Assembly: GCA_947498985.1 (NCBI GenBank) | Contig: CANMMF010000002.1 | Coordinates: 124,001-188,000, forward strand | Source: an uncultured Paracoccaceae bacterium | GTDB lineage: Bacteria; Pseudomonadota; Alphaproteobacteria; Rhodobacterales; Rhodobacteraceae | Length of the DNA stretch: 64,000 bases | Direction: 5' to 3' | Part shown: piece by piece, positions 54,117 to 62,664 of the stretch | How positions within the stretch are numbered: the first letter of the stretch is position 1 | How the letters are laid out: the number at the start of each line of letters is the position of its first letter | Made by a program: the position numbers and the translations under genes | Notes under the pieces: model-generated | Seen by the model: the letters and a program-made list of their open reading frames with translations, nothing else | Databases searched by the model: none | What the model was told of the DNA's origin: nothing

Positions 54117-55226
54117 TCAGAGCGTGACCACCTGCCCCGTCGCCGCCGCCCGTTGCGCCGCCAATCCGATCCTGACCGCCCAGGCGCCATCCTCCAGACT
54201 GACTTCCGGGCGGCCCTGCCCGCGCACCACCTCGAGAAAGCGCTGGTGCTGGTAGAAGGTGGAGCCATTGTGATCTCCGGCCTCCAGCAAAGCCGGATCG
54301 ACCGGGATCTCGACGGTCTGCGGGCCCTTTGGCTGGCGTGGGCTGACGATGACCTGCGCGGTGGGCGGCAGGCCCAGATGCGTCGGCCAGAACCGCCCCG
54401 GCCCGGGCACAAACGCCTCGATCTTGCCTTTGGGCCCAACCGCCGACAGCTCCTCCTGGAAGCGCGCGCCTTCGGCATACATGCACAGTTCCAGCATCGC
54501 CCGCGAACCGGAGGCGAACTCCACGATCACATAGGCGCTGTCCCAGACATCGGGCCTCTCGCCGGCGTAATCCTCATCGAGATGGTTCACCTCCTGACCC
54601 GCGCTCGCCATCACCCGCACCGGATCGGATTTCAGAACCAGCCGCATCAGGTCGAAGAAATGGCAGCATTTCTCTACCAGCGTGCCACCGGTGTTGCGGT
54701 TGAACCGGTTCCAGTCGCCGACCTTGGGCAGGAAGGGAAAGCGGTGCTCGCGGATGGTGAACATGGTCACGTGCCCGGTGGCGCGCTCGAGCTCTTCGAG
54801 GAAGGTCGCAATGGGCGGCATGTAGCGATATTCCATCGCCACCCAGACCGGCGCCGGATAGGCGGAGCGCAGGGTCTCGAGCTGGGCCTCCTGCGCCTCC
54901 GACGTATAAAGCGGCTTTTCCATCAGGAGCGGCAAGGGGCGGGTGCGCGCGATCTCGGCCAGTTGATCCACATGCATATGGTTGGGGCTGACCACCAGCA
55001 GGCAATCGATGCTGTCGTCCTGCAACAGATCGGGTAGCGTTGCGCAGAGCCGCGCATTGGGCGCAATGGCCTTGGCGGCGTTGGCCATGATCTCATTGGG
55101 CTCATAGATCGCGCCGACTCTTGCACCGGGCAGCAGCGCGATATTGCGCAGGTGTTCCTGGCCCATCATGCCGCAGCCGATGACGCCGTAACTGATAATC
55201 TTGTCGCTCACACTTTCGTCCTTCAT
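54117..55226 (-). CDS. Gfo/Idh/MocA-family oxidoreductase-fold protein
   Basis: A 369-residue NAD(P)-dependent protein from ATG 55226 behind GAGGGACA. The Rossmann loop is GVIGCGMMGQEH (residues 14-25) and the family EKPLYTSEAQ motif carries Lys104; the catalytic-domain motif is TGGTLVEKCCHFFDLM near 182-197. Members include sugar and inositol dehydrogenases and redox glycosidases (GH109, GH188). It is directly downstream of a GntR repressor and divergent from monooxygenase genes, so it belongs to the same catabolic unit. Action on a sugar or glycoside is likely; the exact reaction is open. Confidence 0.9.
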   Translation of the reverse strand: MKDESVSDKIISYGVIGCGMMGQEHLRNIALLPGARVGAIYEPNEIMANAAKAIAPNARLCATLPDLLQDDSIDCLLVVSPNHMHVDQLAEIARTRPLPLLMEKPLYTSEAQEAQLETLRSAYPAPVWVAMEYRYMPPIATFLEELERATGHVTMFTIREHRFPFLPKVGDWNRFNRNTGGTLVEKCCHFFDLMRLVLKSDPVRVMASAGQEVNHLDEDYAGERPDVWDSAYVIVEFASGSRAMLELCMYAEGARFQEELSAVGPKGKIEAFVPGPGRFWPTHLGLPPTAQVIVSPRQPKGPQTVEIPVDPALLEAGDHNGSTFYQHQRFLEVVRGQGRPEVSLEDGAWAVRIGLAAQRAAATGQVVTL

Positions 55227-55236
55227 GCGCTGTCCC

Positions 55237-55938
55237 TCATGCGATCCGCGCCACATAGCGTGCGAGGTCGGTATCGACCCAGTTGCGCGACACTTCGGCC
55301 CGCGCGCCGTCCTGGGCCCAGCTGATCCGTGTCGCCATCATCGCCGTGTCGCCGGGTCTGGGGCCAAAGGCGTCGGGCGCCCAGTCCGGAACCGCGGCAA
55401 GCCCGACGCGATCCTCGGCCCGGGTGATCCACAGCCCCAGCGTCTCGCGGTAAAACAGATAGAGCGATTCCGAGAGGTCATCGGCCACCACACGCCCGGC
55501 ATAACCGCCATCGAGCCAGATCTCCTCGAGCACCGCGGGCTGACCGCCAAGCCGTCTGAGCCGGCGGATGCGATGCGCCTCGGCACTCTGGCCGAACTGC
55601 GGCAGATCATCGGGTTTGGTGACCCGCTCCACCGACAAGAGCTCTGCCGTGGGCAACCCGCCGCCTTCCAGCAGCTCGACGCGGAAAAATGCGTAGACGG
55701 ATTTGGCATCGGTCTTGGCGCGCACGTAATTGCCAGAGCCCTGCACCCGCTCCAGCATGCCCTTGTCGCTGAGATCGCCCAAAGCCTTGCGCAAGGTGCC
55801 CACGGAAATTCCGAGGTTTTCGGCAAAGGTGCGTTCGGGCGGCAGCCGCTCGCCATCGGTCAGACGACCGGCATGGATGTCCCGGATCAGCATTTCGCTG
55901 ATCTGCACATGCAGCGGCAGGGCGTGGCGATCCGACAT
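55237..55938 (-). CDS. GntR-family transcriptional regulator with UTRA domain
   Basis: A 233-residue HutC-subfamily repressor from ATG 55938 (a TTG at 55950 adds four residues). The N-terminal winged helix shows LPPERTFAENLGISVGTLRKALGDLSDKGMLERVQGSGNYV; the rest is a UTRA effector domain (AHRIRRLRRLGGQPAVLEEIWLD...). Such proteins sense a pathway sugar or its derivative. It lies at the divergent point of the cluster and overlaps the shared promoter gap. It is probably auto-regulated, by inference. Confidence 0.92.
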   Translation of the reverse strand: MSDRHALPLHVQISEMLIRDIHAGRLTDGERLPPERTFAENLGISVGTLRKALGDLSDKGMLERVQGSGNYVRAKTDAKSVYAFFRVELLEGGGLPTAELLSVERVTKPDDLPQFGQSAEAHRIRRLRRLGGQPAVLEEIWLDGGYAGRVVADDLSESLYLFYRETLGLWITRAEDRVGLAAVPDWAPDAFGPRPGDTAMMATRISWAQDGARAEVSRNWVDTDLARYVARIA

Positions 55939-55942
55939 CGGG

Positions 55943-55977
55943 GTATCCAAAATTGATACACTATTGATCTACATCAA
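55943..55977. promoter_or_regulatory. candidate GntR operators in the divergent gap
   Basis: Two inverted repeats sit in the 83-bp gap: GTATC-CAAAATT-GATAC at 55943-55959 and TTGAT-CTAC-ATCAA at 55964-55977. Both are near the expected promoters on both strands, as expected for a HutC-type repressor. Identity of the binding protein is inferred from position. Confidence 0.5.
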
Positions 55978-56021
55978 ATGGAATGCTACGCAAGGTCAAA
56001 CTCGCAATCCAGAGACATCTT

Positions 56022-57176
56022 ATGACCATCGTGCCCATCACCTCGCCCGATCTCGATGCTGTGGAAGTGTCGTGGTTCGCGGCCCTCTGTTCGGATGACT
56101 ACGAATTCCTCGGCGTGCCTGATGGCACGCTTCGGTCCAGCTGGGCGCATTGCTCGTCCATCGTGAAAGAGGCCGAGGCGCAGGGGTTTCGCAATATCCT
56201 GTGCCCGTCCTCTTATCAGGTCGGTCAGGATACGCTGAGCTTTGTCGCAGGCTGCGCGCCCGTGACTTCCAGGATCAACATGCTGGCCGCCGTGCGCTGC
56301 GGAGAGATGCAGCCGATCATGCTGGCGCGCACCATCGCGACGCTCGATCACATGCTCGAGGGGCGGCTGACGGTGAACATCATCTCCTCGGACTTCCCCG
56401 GCGAAAAGGCCGAATCGGAGTTTCGCTACCAGCGCTCGCGTGAGGTGGTGGAGATCCTCAAGCAGGCCTGGACCCAGGACGAGATCAATTACGAAGGTGA
56501 GGTCTACGACTTCAAAGGTCTCACCACCGATCCCGCGACGCCGTATCAGACCGGCGGTCCGCTGCTTTACTTCGGCGGCTATTCCCCGTCGGCGCTGGAG
56601 CTTTGCGGCCAGCATTGCGACGTCTATCTGATGTGGCCCGAAACCCGCGACATGCTGGCCGAGCGTATGAAGGCGGTGCATGCGGTGGCGCAGACATACG
56701 ACCGCACGCTGGACTACGGGTTGCGCGTGCATGTGATCGTGCGCGACACCGAAGCCGAGGCCCGCGAATACGCCCAGCACATCGTCTCAAAACTCGATGA
56801 CGATCAGGGCCAGACGATCCGCGAGCGCGCGCTCGATTCGGGCTCGCTCGGGGTCTCGCATCAGGCCAGAAACCGCGAGCTTGCGGATATGGAAGGCTTC
56901 ATCGAGCCGCATCTGTGGACCGGCGTCGGGCGCGCGCGTTCGGGCTGCGGCGCGGCGCTGGTGGGCTCCACCGATCAGGTGCTGAGCGAGCTGGAGCAAT
57001 ACCAGAAGATGGGCATCCGCGCCTTCATCCTGTCGGGCTATCCGCATCTCGACGAATGTCGCCACTTTGGCAGCCGAGTGTTGCCGCAGATGAAAACCTG
57101 TTCGCTGCCCGAAGCCTACGGGCGCGTGCCGAACCAGACACCAAAGACGCCTCTGGGCGTAGGGGAGCGCCGCTGA
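56022..57176 (+). CDS. FMNH2-dependent monooxygenase, SsuD-like LLM family
   Basis: A 384-residue luciferase-like monooxygenase. Conserved features shared with alkanesulfonate monooxygenase are the VHVIV segment with Arg235 and His237 (equivalent to SsuD Arg226/His228), a Trp in YLMWPE, and TVNIISSDFPGEKAE. It would oxygenate a sulfonate carbon, releasing sulfite and an aldehyde. The start ATG 56022 has a weak ribosome site. It shares one base with the next gene (TGATG). Sulfonated substrate is inferred from family and neighbours. Confidence 0.88.
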   Translation: MTIVPITSPDLDAVEVSWFAALCSDDYEFLGVPDGTLRSSWAHCSSIVKEAEAQGFRNILCPSSYQVGQDTLSFVAGCAPVTSRINMLAAVRCGEMQPIMLARTIATLDHMLEGRLTVNIISSDFPGEKAESEFRYQRSREVVEILKQAWTQDEINYEGEVYDFKGLTTDPATPYQTGGPLLYFGGYSPSALELCGQHCDVYLMWPETRDMLAERMKAVHAVAQTYDRTLDYGLRVHVIVRDTEAEAREYAQHIVSKLDDDQGQTIRERALDSGSLGVSHQARNRELADMEGFIEPHLWTGVGRARSGCGAALVGSTDQVLSELEQYQKMGIRAFILSGYPHLDECRHFGSRVLPQMKTCSLPEAYGRVPNQTPKTPLGVGERR

Positions 57177-58063
57177 TGGACCGCATTCAACTGAGCGATG
57201 CGCTTGAGATGAGCCGCCTTGTCTATGGCATGTGGCGGCTGAGCGAAGACGACAACACCAGCCCGGACCACGTGCGCAACAAGATCGCCGCCTGCCTCGA
57301 TCAGGGCATCTCGACGATGGATCAGGCCGATATCTATGGCGGCTACGAGGCCGAAGAGGTCCTGGGCAACGCGCTGACGCCAGAGCTGCGCAACCGCATC
57401 GAGATCGTGACGAAATGCGATATCGTGGCGCCCGCGGGGCGCTATTCGGACGCGCGGGTCAAATATTACGACACCAGCCGCGCGCATATCGTGACGTCGG
57501 TGGAGCATTCGCTGCGGCTGATGAAGATCGAGCATATCGACCTGCTGCTCATCCACCGCCCCGACCCGCTGATGGACCACCAGGAGACCGGCGCGGCACT
57601 GGACGAGGTTGTGGCCTCCGGCAAGGTCCGCGCTGTGGGTGTGTCGAACTTCCGGCGCGCCGACTGGGAGTTGCTGCAATCGGCGATGCAGGCGCCGCTG
57701 GTGACCAACCAGATCGAGATGAGCCTGCTCTGCCACGCGCCCTTCACCAATGGCGATCTGGCGTTTCTGCAAAAAGAAGGAATCGCGCCGATGGCGTGGT
57801 CCCCGCTGGGCGGCGGCGCGCTTTTCGAGGCGCAGAACGCGGGCCTGCGCGAAAAACTCGCAGCGATTGGCGCCGAGCACGGCGTCGACGATGCGGCCGT
57901 GGCCATCGCCTGGCTGCTGGCGCATCCGGCGCGCATTCTGCCGGTGCTCGGCACCAACAATCTGGACCGCATTGCCCGGATCGGCGATGCTGCCAGGGTC
58001 GGGATGGACCGGCAGACGTGGTTCGAGCTTTATACCGAGGCCCTTGGCCATGAAGTGCCCTGA
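57176..58063 (+). CDS. aldo/keto reductase
   Basis: A 295-residue (alpha/beta)8 barrel reductase. The catalytic tetrad is visible as Asp52, Tyr54, Lys80 and His127 (MDQADIYGGYE; VTKCD; LLLIHRPDP). Cofactor-binding signatures of the family follow (VSNFRRADWELL; LGTNNLDRIARI). AGGGGAG precedes the ATG, which overlaps the monooxygenase stop. In a sulfo-SMO-like scheme it would reduce the aldehyde formed by the monooxygenase; that assignment is inference. Confidence 0.92.
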   Translation: MDRIQLSDALEMSRLVYGMWRLSEDDNTSPDHVRNKIAACLDQGISTMDQADIYGGYEAEEVLGNALTPELRNRIEIVTKCDIVAPAGRYSDARVKYYDTSRAHIVTSVEHSLRLMKIEHIDLLLIHRPDPLMDHQETGAALDEVVASGKVRAVGVSNFRRADWELLQSAMQAPLVTNQIEMSLLCHAPFTNGDLAFLQKEGIAPMAWSPLGGGALFEAQNAGLREKLAAIGAEHGVDDAAVAIAWLLAHPARILPVLGTNNLDRIARIGDAARVGMDRQTWFELYTEALGHEVP

Positions 58064-58087
58064 GCCGTCCCGCGCGAGACCAAGAGG

Positions 58088-58597
58088 ATGAACGCCCTGA
58101 ACCAGAGTTTCGACCCCGCGACCGCCCCGGACGCCCGTGCCTTTCGCGACGCGCTGGGACGGTTCGGCACCGGCGTCACCATCGTGACCTGTGCCACACC
58201 CACCGGGCCGATGGGCATCACCGCCAACAGCTTTGCGTCGGTGTCTCTCGACCCGCCGCTGGTGCTCTGGTCGCCGGCGAAATCAAGCTCGCGCTATCCG
58301 TTCTTCATGGCCGCCGAACATTTCGCGATCCACGTCATGGGCCAGGACCAGTTCGACACCTGCGGGCGGTTCGCGCGCAGCGGCGATGCGTTTGCGGCCT
58401 GCGACTGGAGCCGCAACGAGCACGATGTGCCGCTGCTCTCGGGCTGCCTTGCGCGGTTCGAATGCACCACAAGCGCCACGCATGATGCGGGCGACCATTC
58501 GATCATCGTGGCGCGTGTGACGCGCGTGACCACGCAAGAAGGATCTCCCCTGCTGTTTTTTGCAGGCCGTTACGGGAGTTTCTCAGACGCGTCATAA
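58088..58597 (+). CDS. flavin reductase (DIM6/NTAB family)
   Basis: A 169-residue flavin reductase-like protein that would supply FMNH2 to the SsuD-like enzyme. Family motifs are ALGRFGTGVTIVTC, GITANSFASVSLDPPLVLWSP and HSIIVARV. It is 24 bp downstream of the reductase gene, completing the monooxygenase, reductase and flavin reductase trio. Confidence 0.93.
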   Translation: MNALNQSFDPATAPDARAFRDALGRFGTGVTIVTCATPTGPMGITANSFASVSLDPPLVLWSPAKSSSRYPFFMAAEHFAIHVMGQDQFDTCGRFARSGDAFAACDWSRNEHDVPLLSGCLARFECTTSATHDAGDHSIIVARVTRVTTQEGSPLLFFAGRYGSFSDAS

Positions 58598-58655
58598 GAT
58601 CGTGCGCCACAAACCATAACAAAAGCGGAGGGCGCATAAAGGGAGGGATAGGCCG

Positions 58656-59234
58656 ATGGCCATTTTGCTGATGCTTCTGCGTCCGTTGCAGAGCGTTCTC
58701 GACATCGTTCTGAAGGTCGGGCGATGGGTCGCGACGGTGGCCATCGCCATCATGGTGATCGCGATCCTCTTGCAGGTGTTTTTCCGCTACGGGCTGGGCA
58801 ACGCGCTGCCCTGGCCTGAAGAAGCCGCCATTTTCCTGATGCTCTGGATGACCGGCCTGATTGCGCCGACCGCCTATCGGCGCGGCGGGTTTGTGGCGCT
58901 CGAGATCATCACATCGGTCCTGTCCACCGGTGCGGCCGCAGCGCTGGGTCTGGTGCTGCTGCTGATCTCGGGCATCGTGCTGCTGGTCGGGCTCGACATG
59001 GGGTTGGGCGAGATGAACAGCCTTGCGGGCAAGTTCAAGAGCGCCTCGCTGAAATATCCCACGCCCGATGGCTGGGAGAAGATGCCCAATTCCTGGCAGA
59101 TCGCCTCTCTGGTGACCGGCCTCGCCCTGCTTCTTGCGGTCAATATCGAGCTGATGTTGCGCGCCCTTGTCACCCTTCTCGGCGGAGGCGACCGGTTGCG
59201 GCCGCTTCTCGACGACGACCTCATCGCGGAGTGA
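58656..59234 (+). CDS. TRAP transporter small membrane subunit (DctQ-like)
   Basis: A 192-residue small TRAP permease component with four hydrophobic segments (about residues 22-44, 57-77, 88-110 and 147-167) and the DctQ-like ALPWPEEAAIFLMLWMTG stretch. AGGGAGG precedes the ATG. It works with DctM and DctP in secondary uptake of an organic acid or sugar-like solute. Confidence 0.93.
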   Translation: MAILLMLLRPLQSVLDIVLKVGRWVATVAIAIMVIAILLQVFFRYGLGNALPWPEEAAIFLMLWMTGLIAPTAYRRGGFVALEIITSVLSTGAAAALGLVLLLISGIVLLVGLDMGLGEMNSLAGKFKSASLKYPTPDGWEKMPNSWQIASLVTGLALLLAVNIELMLRALVTLLGGGDRLRPLLDDDLIAE

Positions 59235-59238
59235 TAAC

Positions 59239-60528
59239 ATGCTGGTCTGGTTTCTTCCGCTCTTTCTCGTGTTTCTCATGGTCGGCCTGCCGGTCTTCTT
59301 CGGCATGCTCGCGGCCCCCGGCATCCTGCTCTGGCTCAATGGCCAGGAGCGCGATCTGATCCTGCTCTACCGCAATGTCTATAACGGCATGGCGAGCTTT
59401 CCGCTGATGGCGATCCCGTTCTTCATGCTCGCCGGAGAGCTGATGAACCGTGGCGGCATCACCATGCGGCTGGTGGAATTCAGCCAGGCGATGATGGGAC
59501 ATTTCCGCGGCGGGCTGGCGCATGTGAACGTTCTGTCGTCGATGCTGTTTGCCGGGCTGTCGGGCTCGGCTGTGGCCGATACCTCCGCGCTGGGCTCGAT
59601 GCTGATCCCGGCGATGGAGAAAGAGGGCTACAGCCGCAAGTTCGCCGCCGCCATCACCGCCGCCAGTTCGGTGATCGGGCCGATCATCCCGCCGTCGGGC
59701 ATCATGATCATCTACGCCTATGTCATGGGAGAATCGGTGGCGGCGCTGTTTCTTGCAGGCATCGTTCCGGGCATCCTGGTCGGCGTCGGGCTGATGGTCA
59801 TGGTCAAGCTGCAGGCGGACAAGTACGACTTCCCGGCCTCACGGCAGCGGGCGAGCTGGGGTGAAAAGGGGCAGGCCTCGCTCAAGGCGTTTTTCCCGCT
59901 GCTCACGCCGGTGATCATCCTCGGCGGCATCCTCGCCGGTGTCTTCACCCCCACCGAAGCGGCCGCCGTCGCGGTGGCCTACGCGATCATCATCGGGCTG
60001 TTTGTGCTGCGCACGCTGAAAGTGTCGGACCTGCCCGACGTGCTGATGCGCGCGGCGCTCACCTCCGCCACGGTTCTGCTGCTGGTTGGCGCGGCGATGG
60101 CGTTCAAGACGGTGGTGTCGCTGAGCCATACGCCTGAGATCCTGGCGGAGTTCATCCTGGGACTCAGCAACAACCCGTTGATCCTGCTCTTCCTGATCAA
60201 CCTGTTGCTCTTCATCGTCGGCATGTTCCTCGACGCGGGCCCTGCGATCATCATCCTCGGGCCGATCCTGGGGCCGATCTTTGTCGATCTCGGCATCGAT
60301 CCGATCCACTTTGCCATCATCATGTCGGTGAACCTGACCGTGGGGCTGGCGACGCCACCGATGGGGCTTGTGCTCTTTGTGGCCAGTTCGGTGTCGGGTG
60401 AGCGGGTCGAGACGATCTCGAAGGCGATCCTGCCGTTCCTCGCGGTGGAGATCTTCGTGATCTTCCTGATCACCTTCGTGCCTGAAATTTCCATGACAAT
60501 TCCGCGGCTCACGGGATTTGCGGATTGA
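59239..60528 (+). CDS. TRAP transporter large membrane subunit (DctM-like)
   Basis: A 429-residue large permease with about 12 helices. DctM signatures are the FPLMAIPFFMLAGELMNRGG stretch, GLSGSAVADTSALGSMLIPAM, GPIIPPSGIMIIYAY and TPTEAAAVAVAYAI. It starts 4 bp after the DctQ stop. The DctP gene follows after a palindromic repeat. Confidence 0.95.
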   Translation: MLVWFLPLFLVFLMVGLPVFFGMLAAPGILLWLNGQERDLILLYRNVYNGMASFPLMAIPFFMLAGELMNRGGITMRLVEFSQAMMGHFRGGLAHVNVLSSMLFAGLSGSAVADTSALGSMLIPAMEKEGYSRKFAAAITAASSVIGPIIPPSGIMIIYAYVMGESVAALFLAGIVPGILVGVGLMVMVKLQADKYDFPASRQRASWGEKGQASLKAFFPLLTPVIILGGILAGVFTPTEAAAVAVAYAIIIGLFVLRTLKVSDLPDVLMRAALTSATVLLLVGAAMAFKTVVSLSHTPEILAEFILGLSNNPLILLFLINLLLFIVGMFLDAGPAIIILGPILGPIFVDLGIDPIHFAIIMSVNLTVGLATPPMGLVLFVASSVSGERVETISKAILPFLAVEIFVIFLITFVPEISMTIPRLTGFAD

Positions 60529-60533
60529 CGAAT

Positions 60534-60557
60534 GGTGGGTTGCAAACCCACCCTACG
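60534..60557 (-). repeat. GTAGGGTGGGTT palindromic repeat, third copy
   Basis: Minus-strand copy of the 24-bp repeat at 33839-33910; GGTGGGTT-GCA-AACCCACC can form an 8-bp hairpin in the 60-bp gap between dctM-like and dctP-like genes. It may tune the relative yield of the binding protein. Confidence 0.85.
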
Positions 60558-60588
60558 CACCAACGGACCAGACAACAGGGAGGACATA

Positions 60589-61659
60589 ATGTTCAAAGGT
60601 CTCACAACGGCAGCGCTCGCCGCTGCCATGCTGACGGGCAGCGCGCTCACCGCGATGGCCGAAAGCCATGGCGCGGAGTTCACCATCCGCGCCACGGCCA
60701 ACTCCAACGAAAACGACGAGGATTATGACGGCCTCATCGTCTTCAAGAACCATGTGGAAAACGCCTCGAACGGCAAGATCGCGGTGGAGCTTTTCATCGG
60801 CACGCAGCTCTGCTCGGGCGGCGCGGAATGTCTGCAGGGTGTGGCCGACGGCTCCATCGACGTGTTTGTGACCACCTCGGGCGGCGCTGCGGGCATCTTT
60901 CCTTACGTGCAGGTGCTCGATCTGCCCTACCTGATGTCGGATGACCGCGTGGCCGAACATGTGCTCTCGGGTGACTTCACCCGCAAGATGCGCGACATGG
61001 CGCTGGCGGATTCAGGTGACACGATCCGCATCATGACCATCGGCAACACCGGCGGCTGGCGCAACTTTGCCAACACCAAGCGCCGGGTGCAGATGCCGTC
61101 GGACCTCGAAGGCCTCAAGATCCGTACCGTGGTCGCCGACCTGCCGCAGGAAGTTGTGAAAGCGCTGGGTGCCGCTCCGACACCGATCTCCTGGCCCGAG
61201 CTCTTCACCTCGTTCCAGACCGGTGTGGTCGACGGCTCCAAGAACGGCATCACCGACATCATGGGCATGAAGTTCCCCGATGCGGGCCTGCAATATGTCA
61301 CGCTGGATGGGCACGCCTATATGGGGGCGATCTGGGTGATGAACAACGAAAAGTTCCTTGGCCTTCCCGAAGACATGCGCCGGGTTGTGGCGGATGGGTT
61401 CTATGCGCTGCAACAGGCGACCTTTGCCTCGCCCAAGCGCAAGTCCATCGACGCCTATCAGGAGTTTGTCGACGGTGGCGGTGACCTCTACGTGCCGACC
61501 CCCGAGGAAAAGGCCGCCTTCCGCGACGCGGCGGAGCCGGTCTTTGACTGGTTCAAGGAAAACGTGACCGGCGGCGAGGAGATCTTCGAGGCGCTGACCA
61601 CCGCGGTGGAGGAAGCCGAAGCCGACATCTCGGCGGCCTACGAGTCCGATCTGAACTGA
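60589..61659 (+). CDS. TRAP transporter solute-binding protein (DctP-like)
   Basis: A 356-residue periplasmic binding protein with a signal peptide (MFKGLTTAALAAAMLTGSAL, cut near AMA-ES). DctP-family features include NFANTKRRVQMPSDLEGLKIRTV, whose Arg is the usual ligand for the solute acidic group, and the helix-rich C-terminal lobe. CAGGGAGGAC precedes the ATG. It completes the TRAP system, and an acidic (carboxylate or sulfonate) solute is expected. Confidence 0.93.
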   Translation: MFKGLTTAALAAAMLTGSALTAMAESHGAEFTIRATANSNENDEDYDGLIVFKNHVENASNGKIAVELFIGTQLCSGGAECLQGVADGSIDVFVTTSGGAAGIFPYVQVLDLPYLMSDDRVAEHVLSGDFTRKMRDMALADSGDTIRIMTIGNTGGWRNFANTKRRVQMPSDLEGLKIRTVVADLPQEVVKALGAAPTPISWPELFTSFQTGVVDGSKNGITDIMGMKFPDAGLQYVTLDGHAYMGAIWVMNNEKFLGLPEDMRRVVADGFYALQQATFASPKRKSIDAYQEFVDGGGDLYVPTPEEKAAFRDAAEPVFDWFKENVTGGEEIFEALTTAVEEAEADISAAYESDLN

Positions 61660-61756
61660 TCGCGGCGTTACCGCAAGGCTTGGCGCGCGCCGGAAACGGC
61701 GCGCGTTTTGCGTTCAGCGGCGGGCGAGGCAGAGGCGCGCGCTGTCGCCCGCCGCG

Positions 61757-62548
61757 TCACGCCGCGCGGATGAGCTTCGCCAGCGGATCGAAAAGCTGCC
61801 CGTTGGCACAGAGCAGGCTGCCGCTCTCCATCGGGTTCTGACCGTCGCGCACACCTTCGAGCAACCCACCGGCTTCGCGCACGATCAGCACCCCCGCGGC
61901 GATGTCCCAGAGGTTGAGCTCGCGTTCCCAATAGCCGTCATACCGCCCCGCGGCCACGTAAGCGAGATCGAGCGCGGCAGAGCCGAAACGGCGCACACCG
62001 GCGCATTCGGGCATCAGCCGCGCGAGGTCCTTCAACGTGGCGGGCAACGTGCGTTTTGCGGCAAATGGCACGCCGGTGGCAAACACCGCCTCGATCATCC
62101 GCGACCGGCCGGAGACCCGGAGCCGCTTGGAATCGTTCAGCCAGGCGCCGGAGCCCTTTTCGGCATAGAACATCTCGTCCTTGGCGGGATCGTAGACAAC
62201 ACCCGAGACGATCTGACCCTTGTGCTCGAGCGCAATCGAGACCGCCCAATGCGGCAGCCCGTGCAAAAAGTTGGTGGTGCCATCCAGCGGGTCGACAATC
62301 CAGCGGCGGGTCGGGTCCTCGCCCTCGGTCTCGCCACTTTCCTCGGCCAGCCAGCCGTAGGTCGGACGCGCGCCCATCAGTTCTTCGCGCAGGATGCCCT
62401 CGGCGGTGGTGTCGGCGCGGCTGACAAAATCGCCTGCGCCTTTCATCGACACCTGCAGGTTCTCGACCTCGCGGAAATCCTTGACGAGGGCGCGGCCCGC
62501 CTTGCGCGCCGCCTTCATCATGATGTTGAGGTTCGCGGTGCCCTGCAT
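61757..62548 (-). CDS. suhB: inositol monophosphatase family protein SuhB-like
   Basis: A 263-residue Mg-dependent phosphatase. Metal-site motifs are WLAEESGE near residues 66-73, WIVDPLDGTTNFLHG near 84-98 and LWDIAAGVLIVREAGG near 213-228. The ATG at 62548 gives the family length; longer frames to 62833 run into a shadow region. Substrate may be inositol-1-phosphate or a related sugar phosphate. Confidence 0.93.
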   Translation of the reverse strand: MQGTANLNIMMKAARKAGRALVKDFREVENLQVSMKGAGDFVSRADTTAEGILREELMGARPTYGWLAEESGETEGEDPTRRWIVDPLDGTTNFLHGLPHWAVSIALEHKGQIVSGVVYDPAKDEMFYAEKGSGAWLNDSKRLRVSGRSRMIEAVFATGVPFAAKRTLPATLKDLARLMPECAGVRRFGSAALDLAYVAAGRYDGYWERELNLWDIAAGVLIVREAGGLLEGVRDGQNPMESGSLLCANGQLFDPLAKLIRAA

Positions 62549-62664
62549 GGCTCTGGCCCTTGGTACAAATGAAATCAGGCCGCGCGTATACGCGGCCCGA
62601 TCAGGAATGCCAAGGGTCGCCCTTGCGGCCCATGCGATGCCCTTGCGACGTTCGTGCGCGGCGC

